From assembly GCA_032230565.1 (NCBI GenBank), contig JAVXWL010000102.1, forward strand, positions 48,556 through 112,555: DNA of 64,000 nucleotides, written 5' to 3'. Shown one piece after another: positions 1 through 8,476 of this stretch. Origin of the DNA: GCA-003244245 sp032230565. Lineage in GTDB: Bacteria > Actinomycetota > Actinomycetes > Mycobacteriales > Pseudonocardiaceae. Within the stretch, counting starts at the first letter, position 1. Each line of letters opens with the position of its first letter. The translations under genes were made by a program, and so were the position numbers. The notes below the pieces were generated by a model. It did not search any database, was not told where the DNA came from, and was given only the letters and a program-made list of their open reading frames with translations.

Positions 1-200
1 TTGCGCCCCGCTGGAAAACCGCATCGTGGGCAGTCCCACACGTCCGGTTCCTCAGCCTCGGCCGCGAACGAAACCCGAGACTCGTGCCCATTGGCGCACC
101 AGTAGGAGACCCGGTTACGGGGAGCAGTCTCGCCTCGCTCGGACTCGCCCATCGGACCTGCACCGACCCGCGTACCGCGGATCGCATTGCCACTAGCCAT
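1..200 (-). CDS. rbpA: RNA polymerase-binding protein RbpA (3' part cut by window edge)
   Basis: The reverse strand from the ATG at 200 reads MASGNAIRGTRVGAGPMGE..., followed by a zinc-ribbon pattern (WCANGHE, then WDCPRCGFPAG). This matches the N-terminal and RbpA-core regions of the actinobacterial RNA polymerase- and sigma-binding protein RbpA, which stabilises the open promoter complex with the principal sigma factors. About 66 codons lie in the window and the C-terminal sigma-interaction region lies beyond base 1. It follows secG by 36 bp on the same strand, an arrangement I recall from other actinomycetes. The assignment rests on motif recognition. Confidence 0.85.
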   Translation of the reverse strand, partial: MASGNAIRGTRVGAGPMGESERGETAPRNRVSYWCANGHESRVSFAAEAEEPDVWDCPRCGFPAGR

Positions 201-236
201 TGATCGCCCTCACGTCGCGGAACCGCCCGGAGCGGC

Positions 237-470
237 TCAGCCGATCTTGATCAGGAGCCCGATCCCCACAATGGAGATCACCCATACCGAGCTGACGAAC
301 AGCGTCAGCCGGTCCAGGTTCTTCTCCACAACGCTGGACCCGGACAAACTCGATTGCACGCCACCGCCGAACAAACTGGATAGCCCTCCACCGCGGCTTC
401 GATGCAGCAAGATCAGCAGGATCAGCGCGATGCTGGTGACCAGGAGCAGGATCTGCAGGAAGAGCTTCAT
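237..470 (-). CDS. secG: Preprotein translocase subunit SecG
   Basis: This is a 77-residue protein with two hydrophobic helices (about residues 3-22 and 55-76) separated by a Gly/Ser-rich loop (RSRGGGLSSLFGGG), the normal SecG architecture. SecG joins SecYE in the cytoplasmic membrane and aids SecA-driven protein export. I chose the ATG at 470, spaced about 7 nt from a GAGGG ribosome site; a GTG just upstream is the alternative. It lies 83 bp downstream of tpiA, as in the mycobacterial gap-pgk-tpiA-secG order. Confidence 0.93.
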   Translation of the reverse strand: MKLFLQILLLVTSIALILLILLHRSRGGGLSSLFGGGVQSSLSGSSVVEKNLDRLTLFVSSVWVISIVGIGLLIKIG

Positions 471-556
471 CACACCCTCGTCGGACGACGACTGAATTGC
501 AAGGCTACCCCGTCGCGCCGCCGAACGCGGCCCGGCCTAGGGATCACGGCGTCCCC

Positions 557-1342
557 TCACGGTAATGGTCCGCCGGCGGCCAGGGCGCAGAGCTTCGCGA
601 AGTCGTCCGCGTCCAGGCTCGCACCACCGACCAGTGCGCCGTCGATATCTGACTCGGCGACCAGCTCGGCGACATTGCTTGATTTGACCGATCCGCCGTA
701 GAGCACCCGGACCTCGTCGGCGACCGCCGCGCCGTACTTGTCGGCCAGCGCTGCCCGCAGCGCGCCGCAGACCTCCTGCGCGTCGGCCGGGGTAGCGACC
801 CGGCCGGTTCCGATCGCCCAGATCGGCTCGTAGGCCACCACGATGGTGCGGGCCTGTTCGGCAGACAGGCCCTTGAGCGCAGCACGCAGTTGCGCAGTGC
901 TGTGCGCCAAGTGGCCACCAGCCTCACGAACCTCCAGACCTTCCCCCACGCACAGGATCGGCACCAGCCCGTTGCGCAGTGCGGCGCGTACCTTCGCGCC
1001 CACGGTGGCGTCGTCCTCGCCGTGGTGTTCGCGGCGCTCGGAGTGCCCGACAATGACGTAGCTGCAATCCAGCTTGGCCAGCATCGGCCCGGACACATCG
1101 CCGGTATACGGCCCGGAGTCCTTCGGTGAGAGATCCTGCGCGCCGTAACGGATCAGCAGCTTGTCACCCTCAATGAGGGCCTGCACGCTGCGCAACGCGG
1201 TGAACGGCGGCAGCACGGCCACCTCAACCTTGGCGAAGTACTTCTCCGGCAGTGCGAAGGCAAGCTTCTGTACCAGAGCGATAGCCTCCAGATGATGGAG
1301 GTTCATCTTCCAGTTGCCGGCAATCAACGGTTGGCGGGCCAC
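557..1342 (-). CDS. tpiA: Triosephosphate isomerase
   Basis: The 261-residue TIM-barrel enzyme interconverts dihydroxyacetone phosphate and glyceraldehyde 3-phosphate in cytoplasmic glycolysis. Diagnostic segments are all present: AGNWKMN with the substrate Lys near residue 12, IVGHSERR with the catalytic His, VAYEPIWAIGTG with the catalytic Glu and the phosphate loop, and YGGSV near the C-terminus. It begins with GTG only 3 bp after the pgk stop, so it is translated as part of gap-pgk-tpiA. The length is normal for the family. Confidence 0.97.
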   Translation of the reverse strand: MARQPLIAGNWKMNLHHLEAIALVQKLAFALPEKYFAKVEVAVLPPFTALRSVQALIEGDKLLIRYGAQDLSPKDSGPYTGDVSGPMLAKLDCSYVIVGHSERREHHGEDDATVGAKVRAALRNGLVPILCVGEGLEVREAGGHLAHSTAQLRAALKGLSAEQARTIVVAYEPIWAIGTGRVATPADAQEVCGALRAALADKYGAAVADEVRVLYGGSVKSSNVAELVAESDIDGALVGGASLDADDFAKLCALAAGGPLP

Positions 1343-1345
1343 CCC

Positions 1346-2542
1346 CTAAGTCTCCAGCACCGCGATACCGGGCAGCGACTTGCCCTCCAGAAACTCCAGG
1401 GACGCGCCGCCACCGGTGGAGATGTGCGAGAACCCGTCCTCGGGCAAACCCAGCAACCGCACCGCCGCAGCCGAGTCACCGCCGCCAACCACGCTGAACG
1501 CGCCTGATCCGGCGATGGTTTCCGCGACGCCGCGAGTGCCCGCCGCGAACGGGGCCAGTTCGAACACACCCATCGGACCGTTCCAGAACACGGTGGCGGC
1601 ACCAGACAACGCCACGGCGAAGTCACCCACCGTCTGCGGCCCGATGTCTAAACCCATCCACCCGTCCGGGATGTCGTCGGCGGCAACCGTCCTGGTGTTC
1701 GCCTCCGCCGCGAACTTGTCGGCGATGACCACGTCGCGCGGCAGCCCGATGGTCTCGCCGGCGGCTTTGAGCAGCCGGGCGCACACGTCGACCATCTCGG
1801 GTTCCAACAGCGACGAACCGACCGGGTGACCGAGGGCCGCCAGGAAGGTGAAACACATCCCGCCGCCGACGAGCAGGGTATCGACCTTGGGCAGCAACGC
1901 CTCGATCACGGCGAGCTTGTCAGACACTTTCGACCCGCCCAGCACCACGGCATAGGGACGGTCGGGAGCCTCGGAGAGGCGTCTTAGGGTGGTCAGCTCG
2001 GTGAGTACCAGGGTGCCGGCATAGCCGGGCAGCCGCTGGGCGATGTCGACGACCGAAGCCTGCACGCGATGCACGACGCCGAAGCCGTCGGAGATGAACG
2101 CGCCGCCGGATCCCACCAGCGCGGCGAGATCGTCGGCCAGCGCGCCGCGCTCGGCGGCGTCCTTGGACGTCTCCCGAGGGTCGAAGCGGACGTTCTCCAG
2201 CAGCGCGACCGAACCGTCGGACAGCCCGGTCACGACGGCTCGAGCCGAGTCCCCGGCGACGTCGGTCGCCGCCTCCACCGGGGTGCCCAGCAACTCACCG
2301 AGCCGCGCTGCGACCGGCGCCAGCGAGTACGCCGGGTCCGGCGCTCCTTTCGGGCGCCCCAGGTGCGCGGTCACCACCACCCGCGCACCGGCTTCCATCA
2401 ACGCCTGCAGCGTCGGCAGGGAGGCCCGGATCCGCCCGTCGTCGGTGATCCGCGCACCGTCCAGGGGCACGTTGAGATCGCTTCGAACCAGCACGGTCCG
2501 GCCTGACACGCCACTGGCGAGCAGGTCGTCCAGCGTCCTCAC
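1346..2542 (-). CDS. pgk: Phosphoglycerate kinase
   Basis: The 398-residue enzyme transfers phosphate from 1,3-bisphosphoglycerate to ADP. Visible landmarks are VLVRSDLNVPLD (substrate loop), HLGRPKG, LLENVRFDPRE, VLGGSKVSDK, WNGPMGVFE and the C-terminal nucleotide loop GGGDSAAAV. SDGFGVVHR replaces the more widespread DAFGxAHR; I recall this as the usual actinobacterial variant. The GTG start overlaps the gap stop codon by 4 bp (GTGA), indicating translational coupling between consecutive glycolytic steps. Confidence 0.97.
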   Translation of the reverse strand: MRTLDDLLASGVSGRTVLVRSDLNVPLDGARITDDGRIRASLPTLQALMEAGARVVVTAHLGRPKGAPDPAYSLAPVAARLGELLGTPVEAATDVAGDSARAVVTGLSDGSVALLENVRFDPRETSKDAAERGALADDLAALVGSGGAFISDGFGVVHRVQASVVDIAQRLPGYAGTLVLTELTTLRRLSEAPDRPYAVVLGGSKVSDKLAVIEALLPKVDTLLVGGGMCFTFLAALGHPVGSSLLEPEMVDVCARLLKAAGETIGLPRDVVIADKFAAEANTRTVAADDIPDGWMGLDIGPQTVGDFAVALSGAATVFWNGPMGVFELAPFAAGTRGVAETIAGSGAFSVVGGGDSAAAVRLLGLPEDGFSHISTGGGASLEFLEGKSLPGIAVLET

Positions 2543-3543
2543 AGCTGCGAGCCGACCAACACCACCAGGTCAGCCAGCCGGTTGGAATAACCCCATTCGT
2601 TGTCGTACCAGCCGACGATCTTGACCTGATTGCCGATCACCTTGGTCAGCGGCGAGTCGAAGATGCACGACGCGGGGTCGGTGATGATGTCCGAGGACAC
2701 GATCGGCTCGTCGCTGTAACGCAGGATGCCCTTCAGCGGGCCGTCGGCGGCGGCTCGGAAAGCCTCGTTGACCTCTTCGACGCTGGTGTCCCGAGAGACC
2801 GAGGCGGACAGATCGGTGATCGAACCGGTGGGGATCGGCACCCGCAGCGCGTATCCGTCCAGTTTCCCGTTGAGCTCTGGCAGTACCAGCCCGATCGCTT
2901 TGGCGGCCCCGGTGGACGTCGGCACAACGTTGATCGCCGCGGCCCGGGCCCGGCGCAAATCCTTGTGTGGGGCGTCTTGGAGGTTTTGGTCCTGGGTGTA
3001 GGCGTGAATGGTAGTCATCAGGCCCTTGTCGATGCCCAGTGCGTCGTGCAGCACCTTGGCCATCGGGCCTAGGCAGTTCGTCGTGCATGAAGCGTTAGAG
3101 ATCACCGTCTGGGAAGCGTCCAGCCGGGCGTCGTTGACCCCGAGTACCACAGTGAGGTCTTCCCCACTGGCCGGCGCAGTGATAATCACCTTTTTCGCGC
3201 CGCCCTCGTCGACATGCTTGCGGGCATCGGCCGCCTTGGTGAAGAAGCCGGTCGACTCGAGCACCACATCGACGCCCAACGCTTTCCACGGCAGCGCGCC
3301 CGGGTCGCGCTCGGCGAGCGCCTTGATGGTCTTGCCGCCCACCGCGATGCCGTCGTCGGTGACGTGCACGTCCTCTTTCAACCGGCCAAGCACACTGTCG
3401 TACTTCAGAAGGTGCGCCATGGTCGCGACGTCACCGAGGTCGTTGAATGCAACAACCTCGATGTCATGGCCACCCGACTGCACAGCGCGCCAGAAATTCC
3501 GCCCGATGCGGCCGAATCCGTTGATCCCTACTCGAACGGTCAC
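2539..3543 (-). CDS. gap: Glyceraldehyde-3-phosphate dehydrogenase, type I
   Basis: This NAD-dependent glycolytic dehydrogenase is 334 residues long when started at the GTG at 3543. An AGAGGAAGG ribosome site lies just upstream of that start, and the protein then opens with the usual VTVRVGINGFGRIGRN. Upstream in-frame codons to 3600 would add 19 residues not seen in the family and are rejected. The active-site segment SNASCTTNCLGP with the catalytic Cys and the C-terminal WYDNEWGYSNR are intact. It heads the gap-pgk-tpiA-secG run, 121 bp downstream of whiA, so it may have its own promoter in that gap. Confidence 0.96.
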   Translation of the reverse strand: MTVRVGINGFGRIGRNFWRAVQSGGHDIEVVAFNDLGDVATMAHLLKYDSVLGRLKEDVHVTDDGIAVGGKTIKALAERDPGALPWKALGVDVVLESTGFFTKAADARKHVDEGGAKKVIITAPASGEDLTVVLGVNDARLDASQTVISNASCTTNCLGPMAKVLHDALGIDKGLMTTIHAYTQDQNLQDAPHKDLRRARAAAINVVPTSTGAAKAIGLVLPELNGKLDGYALRVPIPTGSITDLSASVSRDTSVEEVNEAFRAAADGPLKGILRYSDEPIVSSDIITDPASCIFDSPLTKVIGNQVKIVGWYDNEWGYSNRLADLVVLVGSQL

Positions 3544-3664
3544 GTCATTAACCTTCCTCTGTACACAGACCAGCGCCACGCCAGCATGACTCGGTGCCAC
3601 CCTATCGGCCGCCGCGCAGCCCGCAGGCCCCCCGGTAGGGGGAAGCCGGAGGGGTATTGCGACG

Positions 3665-4639
3665 TCAGGCGTCCAGCATGTCCGGTGTTACCGCGGATTC
3701 GGTGTCCGGCACCCCGAGTTCCTCTGCCTTGCGGTCGGCCATCGCAAGCAGCCGGCGGATCCGGCCCGCCACCGCATCCTTGGTCAGCGGCGGGTCGGCG
3801 AGCTGCCCCAGCTCCTCCAGCGAGGCCTGCCGGTGTTCCAGCCGCAACCGGCCCGCCGTGGTCAGATGCCCTGGGATGTCCCCGCCGAGCAACTCCAGGG
3901 CCCGAGCGACCCGCGCCGCCGAGGCCACCGCCGCGCGCGCGGATCGGCGCAGGTTGGCGTCGTCGAAGTTGGCCAGCCGGTTGGCGGTGGCCCGGACTTC
4001 GCGGCGCACCCGGCGTTCTTCCCAGGCCAGCACCGAGTCATGCGCACCCAGCCGGGTCAGCAGCGCCCCGATGGCGTCGCCGTCCCGGATCACCACCCGG
4101 TCAGCACCCCGGACCTCACGTGCCTTGGCCGCGATGCCGAGCCGGCGAGCCGCGCCAACCAGGGCCAGCGCCGCCTCGGGGCCGGGACAGGTCACCTCCA
4201 GCGCGGCCGAGCGGCCGGGCTCGGTGAGCGACCCGTGCGCCAGAAACGCGCCGCGCCAGGAGGCCTCGGCATCGCACAGACCGCCGGAGACCACCTGCGG
4301 GGGCAACCCACGCACTGGGCGGCCGCGAACGTCCAGCAACCCGGTCTGCCGAGCCAACCCTTCCCCGTCGCGTACCACCCGTACCACGTAGCAAGTTCCT
4401 TTACGCAGGCCACCAGCCGTGATCAGGTGCACATCGGAGTTGTGCCCGTAGAGCTCGTGGACCTCCCGGCGGAGCCGGCGAGCGGCCGCGCCGGTGTCGA
4501 GCTCGGCCTCCACCACCACGCGGCCGGCGATGATGTGCAACCCCCCGGCGAAGCGCAGCAACGAGGAAACCTCTGCTCGCCGGCAGCACGTCTTGGTTAC
4601 CCGCAGCCGGCTCAGCTCGTCCTTGACGGCGGAGGTCAT
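3665..4639 (-). CDS. whiA: Sporulation/cell-division transcription factor WhiA
   Basis: WhiA is a DNA-binding regulator with an N-terminal LAGLIDADG homing-endonuclease-like fold and a C-terminal helix-turn-helix; in Streptomyces it acts with WhiB on division genes. The protein opens MTSAVKDELSRL, a family signature. Its C-terminal part (about residues 230-310) contains ANFDDANLRRSARAAV and SLEELGQLADPPLTKDAVAG, the conserved HTH region. The ATG at 4639 gives a 4-bp overlap with the yvcK stop; the in-frame ATG 12 bp upstream is less likely. It is the last gene of uvrC-rapZ-yvcK-whiA. Confidence 0.95.
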   Translation of the reverse strand: MTSAVKDELSRLRVTKTCCRRAEVSSLLRFAGGLHIIAGRVVVEAELDTGAAARRLRREVHELYGHNSDVHLITAGGLRKGTCYVVRVVRDGEGLARQTGLLDVRGRPVRGLPPQVVSGGLCDAEASWRGAFLAHGSLTEPGRSAALEVTCPGPEAALALVGAARRLGIAAKAREVRGADRVVIRDGDAIGALLTRLGAHDSVLAWEERRVRREVRATANRLANFDDANLRRSARAAVASAARVARALELLGGDIPGHLTTAGRLRLEHRQASLEELGQLADPPLTKDAVAGRIRRLLAMADRKAEELGVPDTESAVTPDMLDA

Positions 4640-5619
4640 GGCCACTGGCACTTCTCCCTCCCTTGCACGTCTATCAGTATCCGGCGCAGCGCTGCGGCCA
4701 GCGCCACCGGATCGTGGCGATCGGTGGATCCGTCGTCGGCGACCCGGTCAAGGTACGCGTGTCCACCGAGCGCCGCTGCGCACCGGTGCAACCGAGCGGG
4801 CGCCGCGACAGCGTCAACATCGGCGAGCACCGCATGCACGGTGAATCCGGGCGGCGCGTGATCACACAAGACGGTCAGGTACTGCTCCGGGGAGAATCCT
4901 GCGGTTTCGCCCGGTTGCGGGACGAGGTTGTGTATCAGTACCCGGCGAGCCTGCGTGTTCACCAGCGCGCTGGCCAAGCCGGGAACGAGCAGATGCGGTA
5001 ACACACTGGTGAACCACGAACCCGGCCCGAGAACCACGAGATCAGCCGCGCCGACCGCGCGGACCGCTTCAGCGCAGGCCTGCGGCCGCTCGGGTCGAAG
5101 CCGTACCCGATGCACCCGACCCGGTGTTGTGGCCACCGCTACCTGGCCCCGGATCCGGCTGAGCCGGTCTGGTTGATCAGCATCACCGTCGAGACCAGCC
5201 ACATCGGCCTCGATGTCGAGCGGTTCGACAGTCATCGGCAGTACCCGGCCAGTCACTCGGAGCAGCGCACATACCTCGTCCAACATCGCCACCGGATCAC
5301 CGAGCACCTCCAGCAGGCCGGCCATCACGAGGTTACCCACTGCGTGCCCAGCCAGCGCGCCGGTGCCGCCGAAGCGATGCTGGAACAGTTCCCGCCAGCG
5401 CCCCGCCGCCCCGTCGTCGGCGGCGAGCGCGGCCAGCGCCATGCGCAGATCGCCGGGCGCCAGCACCCCCAGCTCCCGGCGCAGCCGCCCGGATGAACCG
5501 CCGTCATCGGCCACCGTGACCACCGCGGTGACGTCCTCGGTGATCGCCCGCAACGCCAGCAGCGTGGCGTACAGCCCGTGGCCGCCACCCAGCGCGACCG
5601 CCTTGATGGAGCGGGTCAC
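4636..5619 (-). CDS. yvcK: Gluconeogenesis factor YvcK/CofD-like protein
   Basis: The 327-residue protein belongs to the CofD-like YvcK (CuvA in mycobacteria) family, cytoplasmic UDP-sugar-binding proteins linked to carbon use and peptidoglycan synthesis. Signatures are VALGGGHGLYATLLALR at the N-terminus, VVTVADDGGSSGRLRRELG, PGDLRMALAALA and VLGPGSWFTSVLPHLL. GTG starts and stops overlap rapZ upstream and whiA downstream by 4 bp each. CofD itself, for F420 synthesis, is a relative, but the rapZ-whiA context clearly favours YvcK. Confidence 0.93.
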   Translation of the reverse strand: MTRSIKAVALGGGHGLYATLLALRAITEDVTAVVTVADDGGSSGRLRRELGVLAPGDLRMALAALAADDGAAGRWRELFQHRFGGTGALAGHAVGNLVMAGLLEVLGDPVAMLDEVCALLRVTGRVLPMTVEPLDIEADVAGLDGDADQPDRLSRIRGQVAVATTPGRVHRVRLRPERPQACAEAVRAVGAADLVVLGPGSWFTSVLPHLLVPGLASALVNTQARRVLIHNLVPQPGETAGFSPEQYLTVLCDHAPPGFTVHAVLADVDAVAAPARLHRCAAALGGHAYLDRVADDGSTDRHDPVALAAALRRILIDVQGREKCQWP

Positions 5620-6521
5620 TCGCGTCCCACGTCTCGGTGCACGACCTTGACGGTGATCTTATCGATTCCGCCGTTGCGGTTGAGCCTGCTGGCCAACGCT
5701 TCGGAGACAACCACACTGCGGTGTTTACCACCGGTGCACCCCACCGCGAGGGTGAGGTAGCGCTTGCCCTCCCGCCGGTAGCCACCGCTGATCAGTCGCA
5801 GCAGCTCGAGGTAGCGGTCCAGGAATTCCTCGGCACCTTCCTGGGACAGCACGTAATTGCGGACATCGGCGTCAAGCCCGGTGCATTCGCGCAGTTCCGG
5901 AATCCAGAATGGGTTGGGCAGGAATCGCACATCGATCACGAGGTCTGAATCCATCGGCAACCCGTATTTGTAGCCGAAGGACACCACCGTGATCCGGGTG
6001 CGGGTGCTTGATTCTCCGCCGAACGCATGTTCGATCTTGGCTCGCAGCTGGTGTACGGACACTCCGGTGGTGTCCAGGACCAGGTCAGCCTCGTCGCGCA
6101 GCGGCGCGAGCAACGCCCGCTCGGCTGCGATCCCTTCAGCCAGCCGGTCGTCGCCCTGCAGTGGATGGCTGCGCCGGACCTGTTCGAAGCGACGGATCAA
6201 CACCGCGTCGGTGGCTTCCAGGTAGAGCACCTTGGGCCGGTAGCCGCGGGCGTCCAAATCCTTGATCACCGCGGCAAGGTCATCAGTGAACGCCCGACTG
6301 CGCACGTCCATCACCACCGCGATCCGGGTTATCGCGCCCTGCGAGCGAGCGCCGAGCTCGACCATGGTGGCGATCAGCTCGGGCGGCAGGTTGTCGACGA
6401 CGAACCAACCCAGGTCCTCCAGCACCTTCGCAGCCGTGCTGCGACCCGCGCCGGACAAGCCCGACACTACAGCGACCTCGATACCACCCTGCGTTTCGCC
6501 ACTGCGCTGGATCTTGGTCAC
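5616..6521 (-). CDS. rapZ: RNase adapter / nucleotide-binding protein RapZ
   Basis: The 301-residue protein has a Walker A-like VSGLSGAGRSTAAKVLEDLG near residue 20, a typical DNLPPELI segment, and a C-terminal part with FGYKYGLP, DVRFLPNPFW and VGCTGGKHRSV, all RapZ/YvcJ hallmarks. In E. coli RapZ guides RNase E to GlmZ. In Gram-positives its role is unsettled but it is nearly always beside yvcK and whiA. It overlaps uvrC and yvcK by 4 bp (GTGA) on either side. Confidence 0.94.
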   Translation of the reverse strand: MTKIQRSGETQGGIEVAVVSGLSGAGRSTAAKVLEDLGWFVVDNLPPELIATMVELGARSQGAITRIAVVMDVRSRAFTDDLAAVIKDLDARGYRPKVLYLEATDAVLIRRFEQVRRSHPLQGDDRLAEGIAAERALLAPLRDEADLVLDTTGVSVHQLRAKIEHAFGGESSTRTRITVVSFGYKYGLPMDSDLVIDVRFLPNPFWIPELRECTGLDADVRNYVLSQEGAEEFLDRYLELLRLISGGYRREGKRYLTLAVGCTGGKHRSVVVSEALASRLNRNGGIDKITVKVVHRDVGRE

Positions 6522-8476
6522 CGCGCCACTCCATTGGTTCCTTCGACGCCGACGGGCTGCTCCTCTGCGACGGCCAAGGCTGCGAGCACCGCCCGCGCAG
6601 TGCTCGGACCGATCCCGGATACCTCGGTGAGCTCGGACACGCTGGCCTGCCGGATACGGCGCACCGAGCCGAAGTGCTTGAGCAGCGCGGTGCGCCGAGT
6701 CTGCCCGAGCCCGGTCACATCGTCCAGCGCGGATGCCGTCATCCGCGCTGACCGTTTCTGCCGGTGGTAACTGATCGCGAACCGGTGCGCCTCGTCCCGC
6801 ACCCGCTGCAGCAGGTAGAGCCCCTCGCTGGTGCGCGGCAGGATCACCGGATCGGCCTCGCCGGGCAACCAGACCTCCTCCAGCCGCTTGGCCAGCCCCG
6901 CGATCGCGACATCGGTCACGCCGAGCTCGAACAGTGCCTGCGCCGCCGCGGCCACCTGCGCCGGGCCGCCATCGACAACCAGCAGGTTCGGCGGGTAGGC
7001 GAACTTGCGGGGACGCCCGGTGTCGGGGTCCACGCCAGGCTGCGTGTGGTTGTCAACCTGGAGGTAGCGGGCAAAGCGCCGGCGGACCACTTCGGCGATG
7101 CTCGCCACGTCGTCAGAGTGCCCGTCACCGGCCGCGTCCCGGATCGCGAAGCGCCGGTAGTCGGACTTGCGCGGCAGCCCGTCTTCGAAGACCACCAGCG
7201 AGGCAACCACGTCGTTGCCCTGCACGTGGCTGACGTCGATGCATTCGATGCGCAGCGGGGCGGTGTCCAGGCCGAGCTGCTCCTGGATTTCCTGCAGTGC
7301 CGCGGCGCGGGCAGTTAGGTCACCGGCCCGGCGAAGCTTGTGCTGCGCGAACGCCTCCGCGGCGTTTCGCGCCACGGTGTCGGCCAGCGAACGCTTGTCC
7401 CCCCGCTGCGGTACCCGCAGCGCTACCCGGGCCCCGCGCAACCCGGAAAGCCATTCGGTCAGGATGTCGGCATCTTCGGGTAGTTCAGGCACCAGCACCT
7501 CACGCGGCACTGGCTGCATGGCGTCATCCGCAGCCTCGGCCAGCGAGGCCTGCTCGCCATAGAACTGGGTCAGGAACTGGCTGACCAGGTCCACCTGCTC
7601 GATCCGCTCGATCACCCAGCCCCGCTGGCCACGGACCCGTCCGCCCCGAACGTGAAACACCTGCACCGCAGCCTCGAGCTCATCACACGCGAAGGCGATC
7701 ACGTCGGCGTCGGTGCCGTCACCGAGTACCACCGCCTGCTTCTCCATCGCCCGGCGCAACGCCCCCAGATGGTCACGCAGCCGGGCGGCGCGCTCGAACT
7801 CCAGTTCAGCAGCGGCCGTCTCCATCTCCCGTTCCAACCGGCGGATCATCTTGTCAGTCCGGCCGGAAAGAAAATCACAGAAATCGTCAACGATGGCGCG
7901 ATGTTGCTCGGCGGTGACATTACCCACGCAGGGCGCTGAGCATTTATCGATATAGCCCAGCAGGCAAGGTCGACCGATCTGACCATGCCGCTTGAATACG
8001 CCTGCCGAGCACACCCGGGCCGGGAACACCCTGGTAAGCAGGTCGAGCGTCTCCCGGATTGCCCAGGCGTGCGCGTACGGTCCGAAGTACCGGATTCCCC
8101 GCTTGCGAGCCCCCCGGTAAACCTGCAAACGGGGATATTTTTCGTTGAGCGTCACGGCCAGCACCGGGTAAGACTTGTCATCGCGATACCGTACGTTGAA
8201 CCGGGGATCGAACTCCTTGATCCAGTTGTATTCCAGCTGCAGCGCCTCGACCTCGGTGCTGACCATCGTCCACTCGACCGAGGCCGCCGTGGTGACCATC
8301 TGTCGGGTGCGCGGGTGCAGCCCAGCTAGGTCGGCGAAGTAGGAGTTCAGCCGGCTGCGCAGGCTCTTCGCCTTGCCGACGTAGATCACCCGGAGGTGCT
8401 CATCGCGGAAGCGGTACACCCCCGGGCCGTCGGGGATCGTTCCCGGCGCCGGACGATACGTGGCGGGATCAGCCAT
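6518..8476 (-). CDS. uvrC: Excinuclease ABC subunit C
   Basis: UvrC makes the two incisions around DNA lesions after UvrAB recognition. From the chosen ATG at 8476 the protein has 652 residues: GIY-YIG nuclease (GPGVYRFRDEHLRVIYVGKA), a Cys-rich segment (CLLGYIDKCSAPC), a UVR motif near residues 205-240, the RNase H-like second nuclease (ECIDVSHVQGNDVVASLVVF) and C-terminal helix-hairpin-helix repeats. An upstream in-frame ATG at 8539 would add 21 residues encoded by a palindromic repeat and is rejected. Even the chosen start overlaps the end of the DHOD-like gene by 8 bp. Confidence 0.96.
   Translation of the reverse strand: MADPATYRPAPGTIPDGPGVYRFRDEHLRVIYVGKAKSLRSRLNSYFADLAGLHPRTRQMVTTAASVEWTMVSTEVEALQLEYNWIKEFDPRFNVRYRDDKSYPVLAVTLNEKYPRLQVYRGARKRGIRYFGPYAHAWAIRETLDLLTRVFPARVCSAGVFKRHGQIGRPCLLGYIDKCSAPCVGNVTAEQHRAIVDDFCDFLSGRTDKMIRRLEREMETAAAELEFERAARLRDHLGALRRAMEKQAVVLGDGTDADVIAFACDELEAAVQVFHVRGGRVRGQRGWVIERIEQVDLVSQFLTQFYGEQASLAEAADDAMQPVPREVLVPELPEDADILTEWLSGLRGARVALRVPQRGDKRSLADTVARNAAEAFAQHKLRRAGDLTARAAALQEIQEQLGLDTAPLRIECIDVSHVQGNDVVASLVVFEDGLPRKSDYRRFAIRDAAGDGHSDDVASIAEVVRRRFARYLQVDNHTQPGVDPDTGRPRKFAYPPNLLVVDGGPAQVAAAAQALFELGVTDVAIAGLAKRLEEVWLPGEADPVILPRTSEGLYLLQRVRDEAHRFAISYHRQKRSARMTASALDDVTGLGQTRRTALLKHFGSVRRIRQASVSELTEVSGIGPSTARAVLAALAVAEEQPVGVEGTNGVAR

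Noticed and set aside
3214..4227. 337-codon plus-strand frame over gap and whiA
   Set aside because: Low-complexity Arg/Pro-rich shadow of two well-supported genes.
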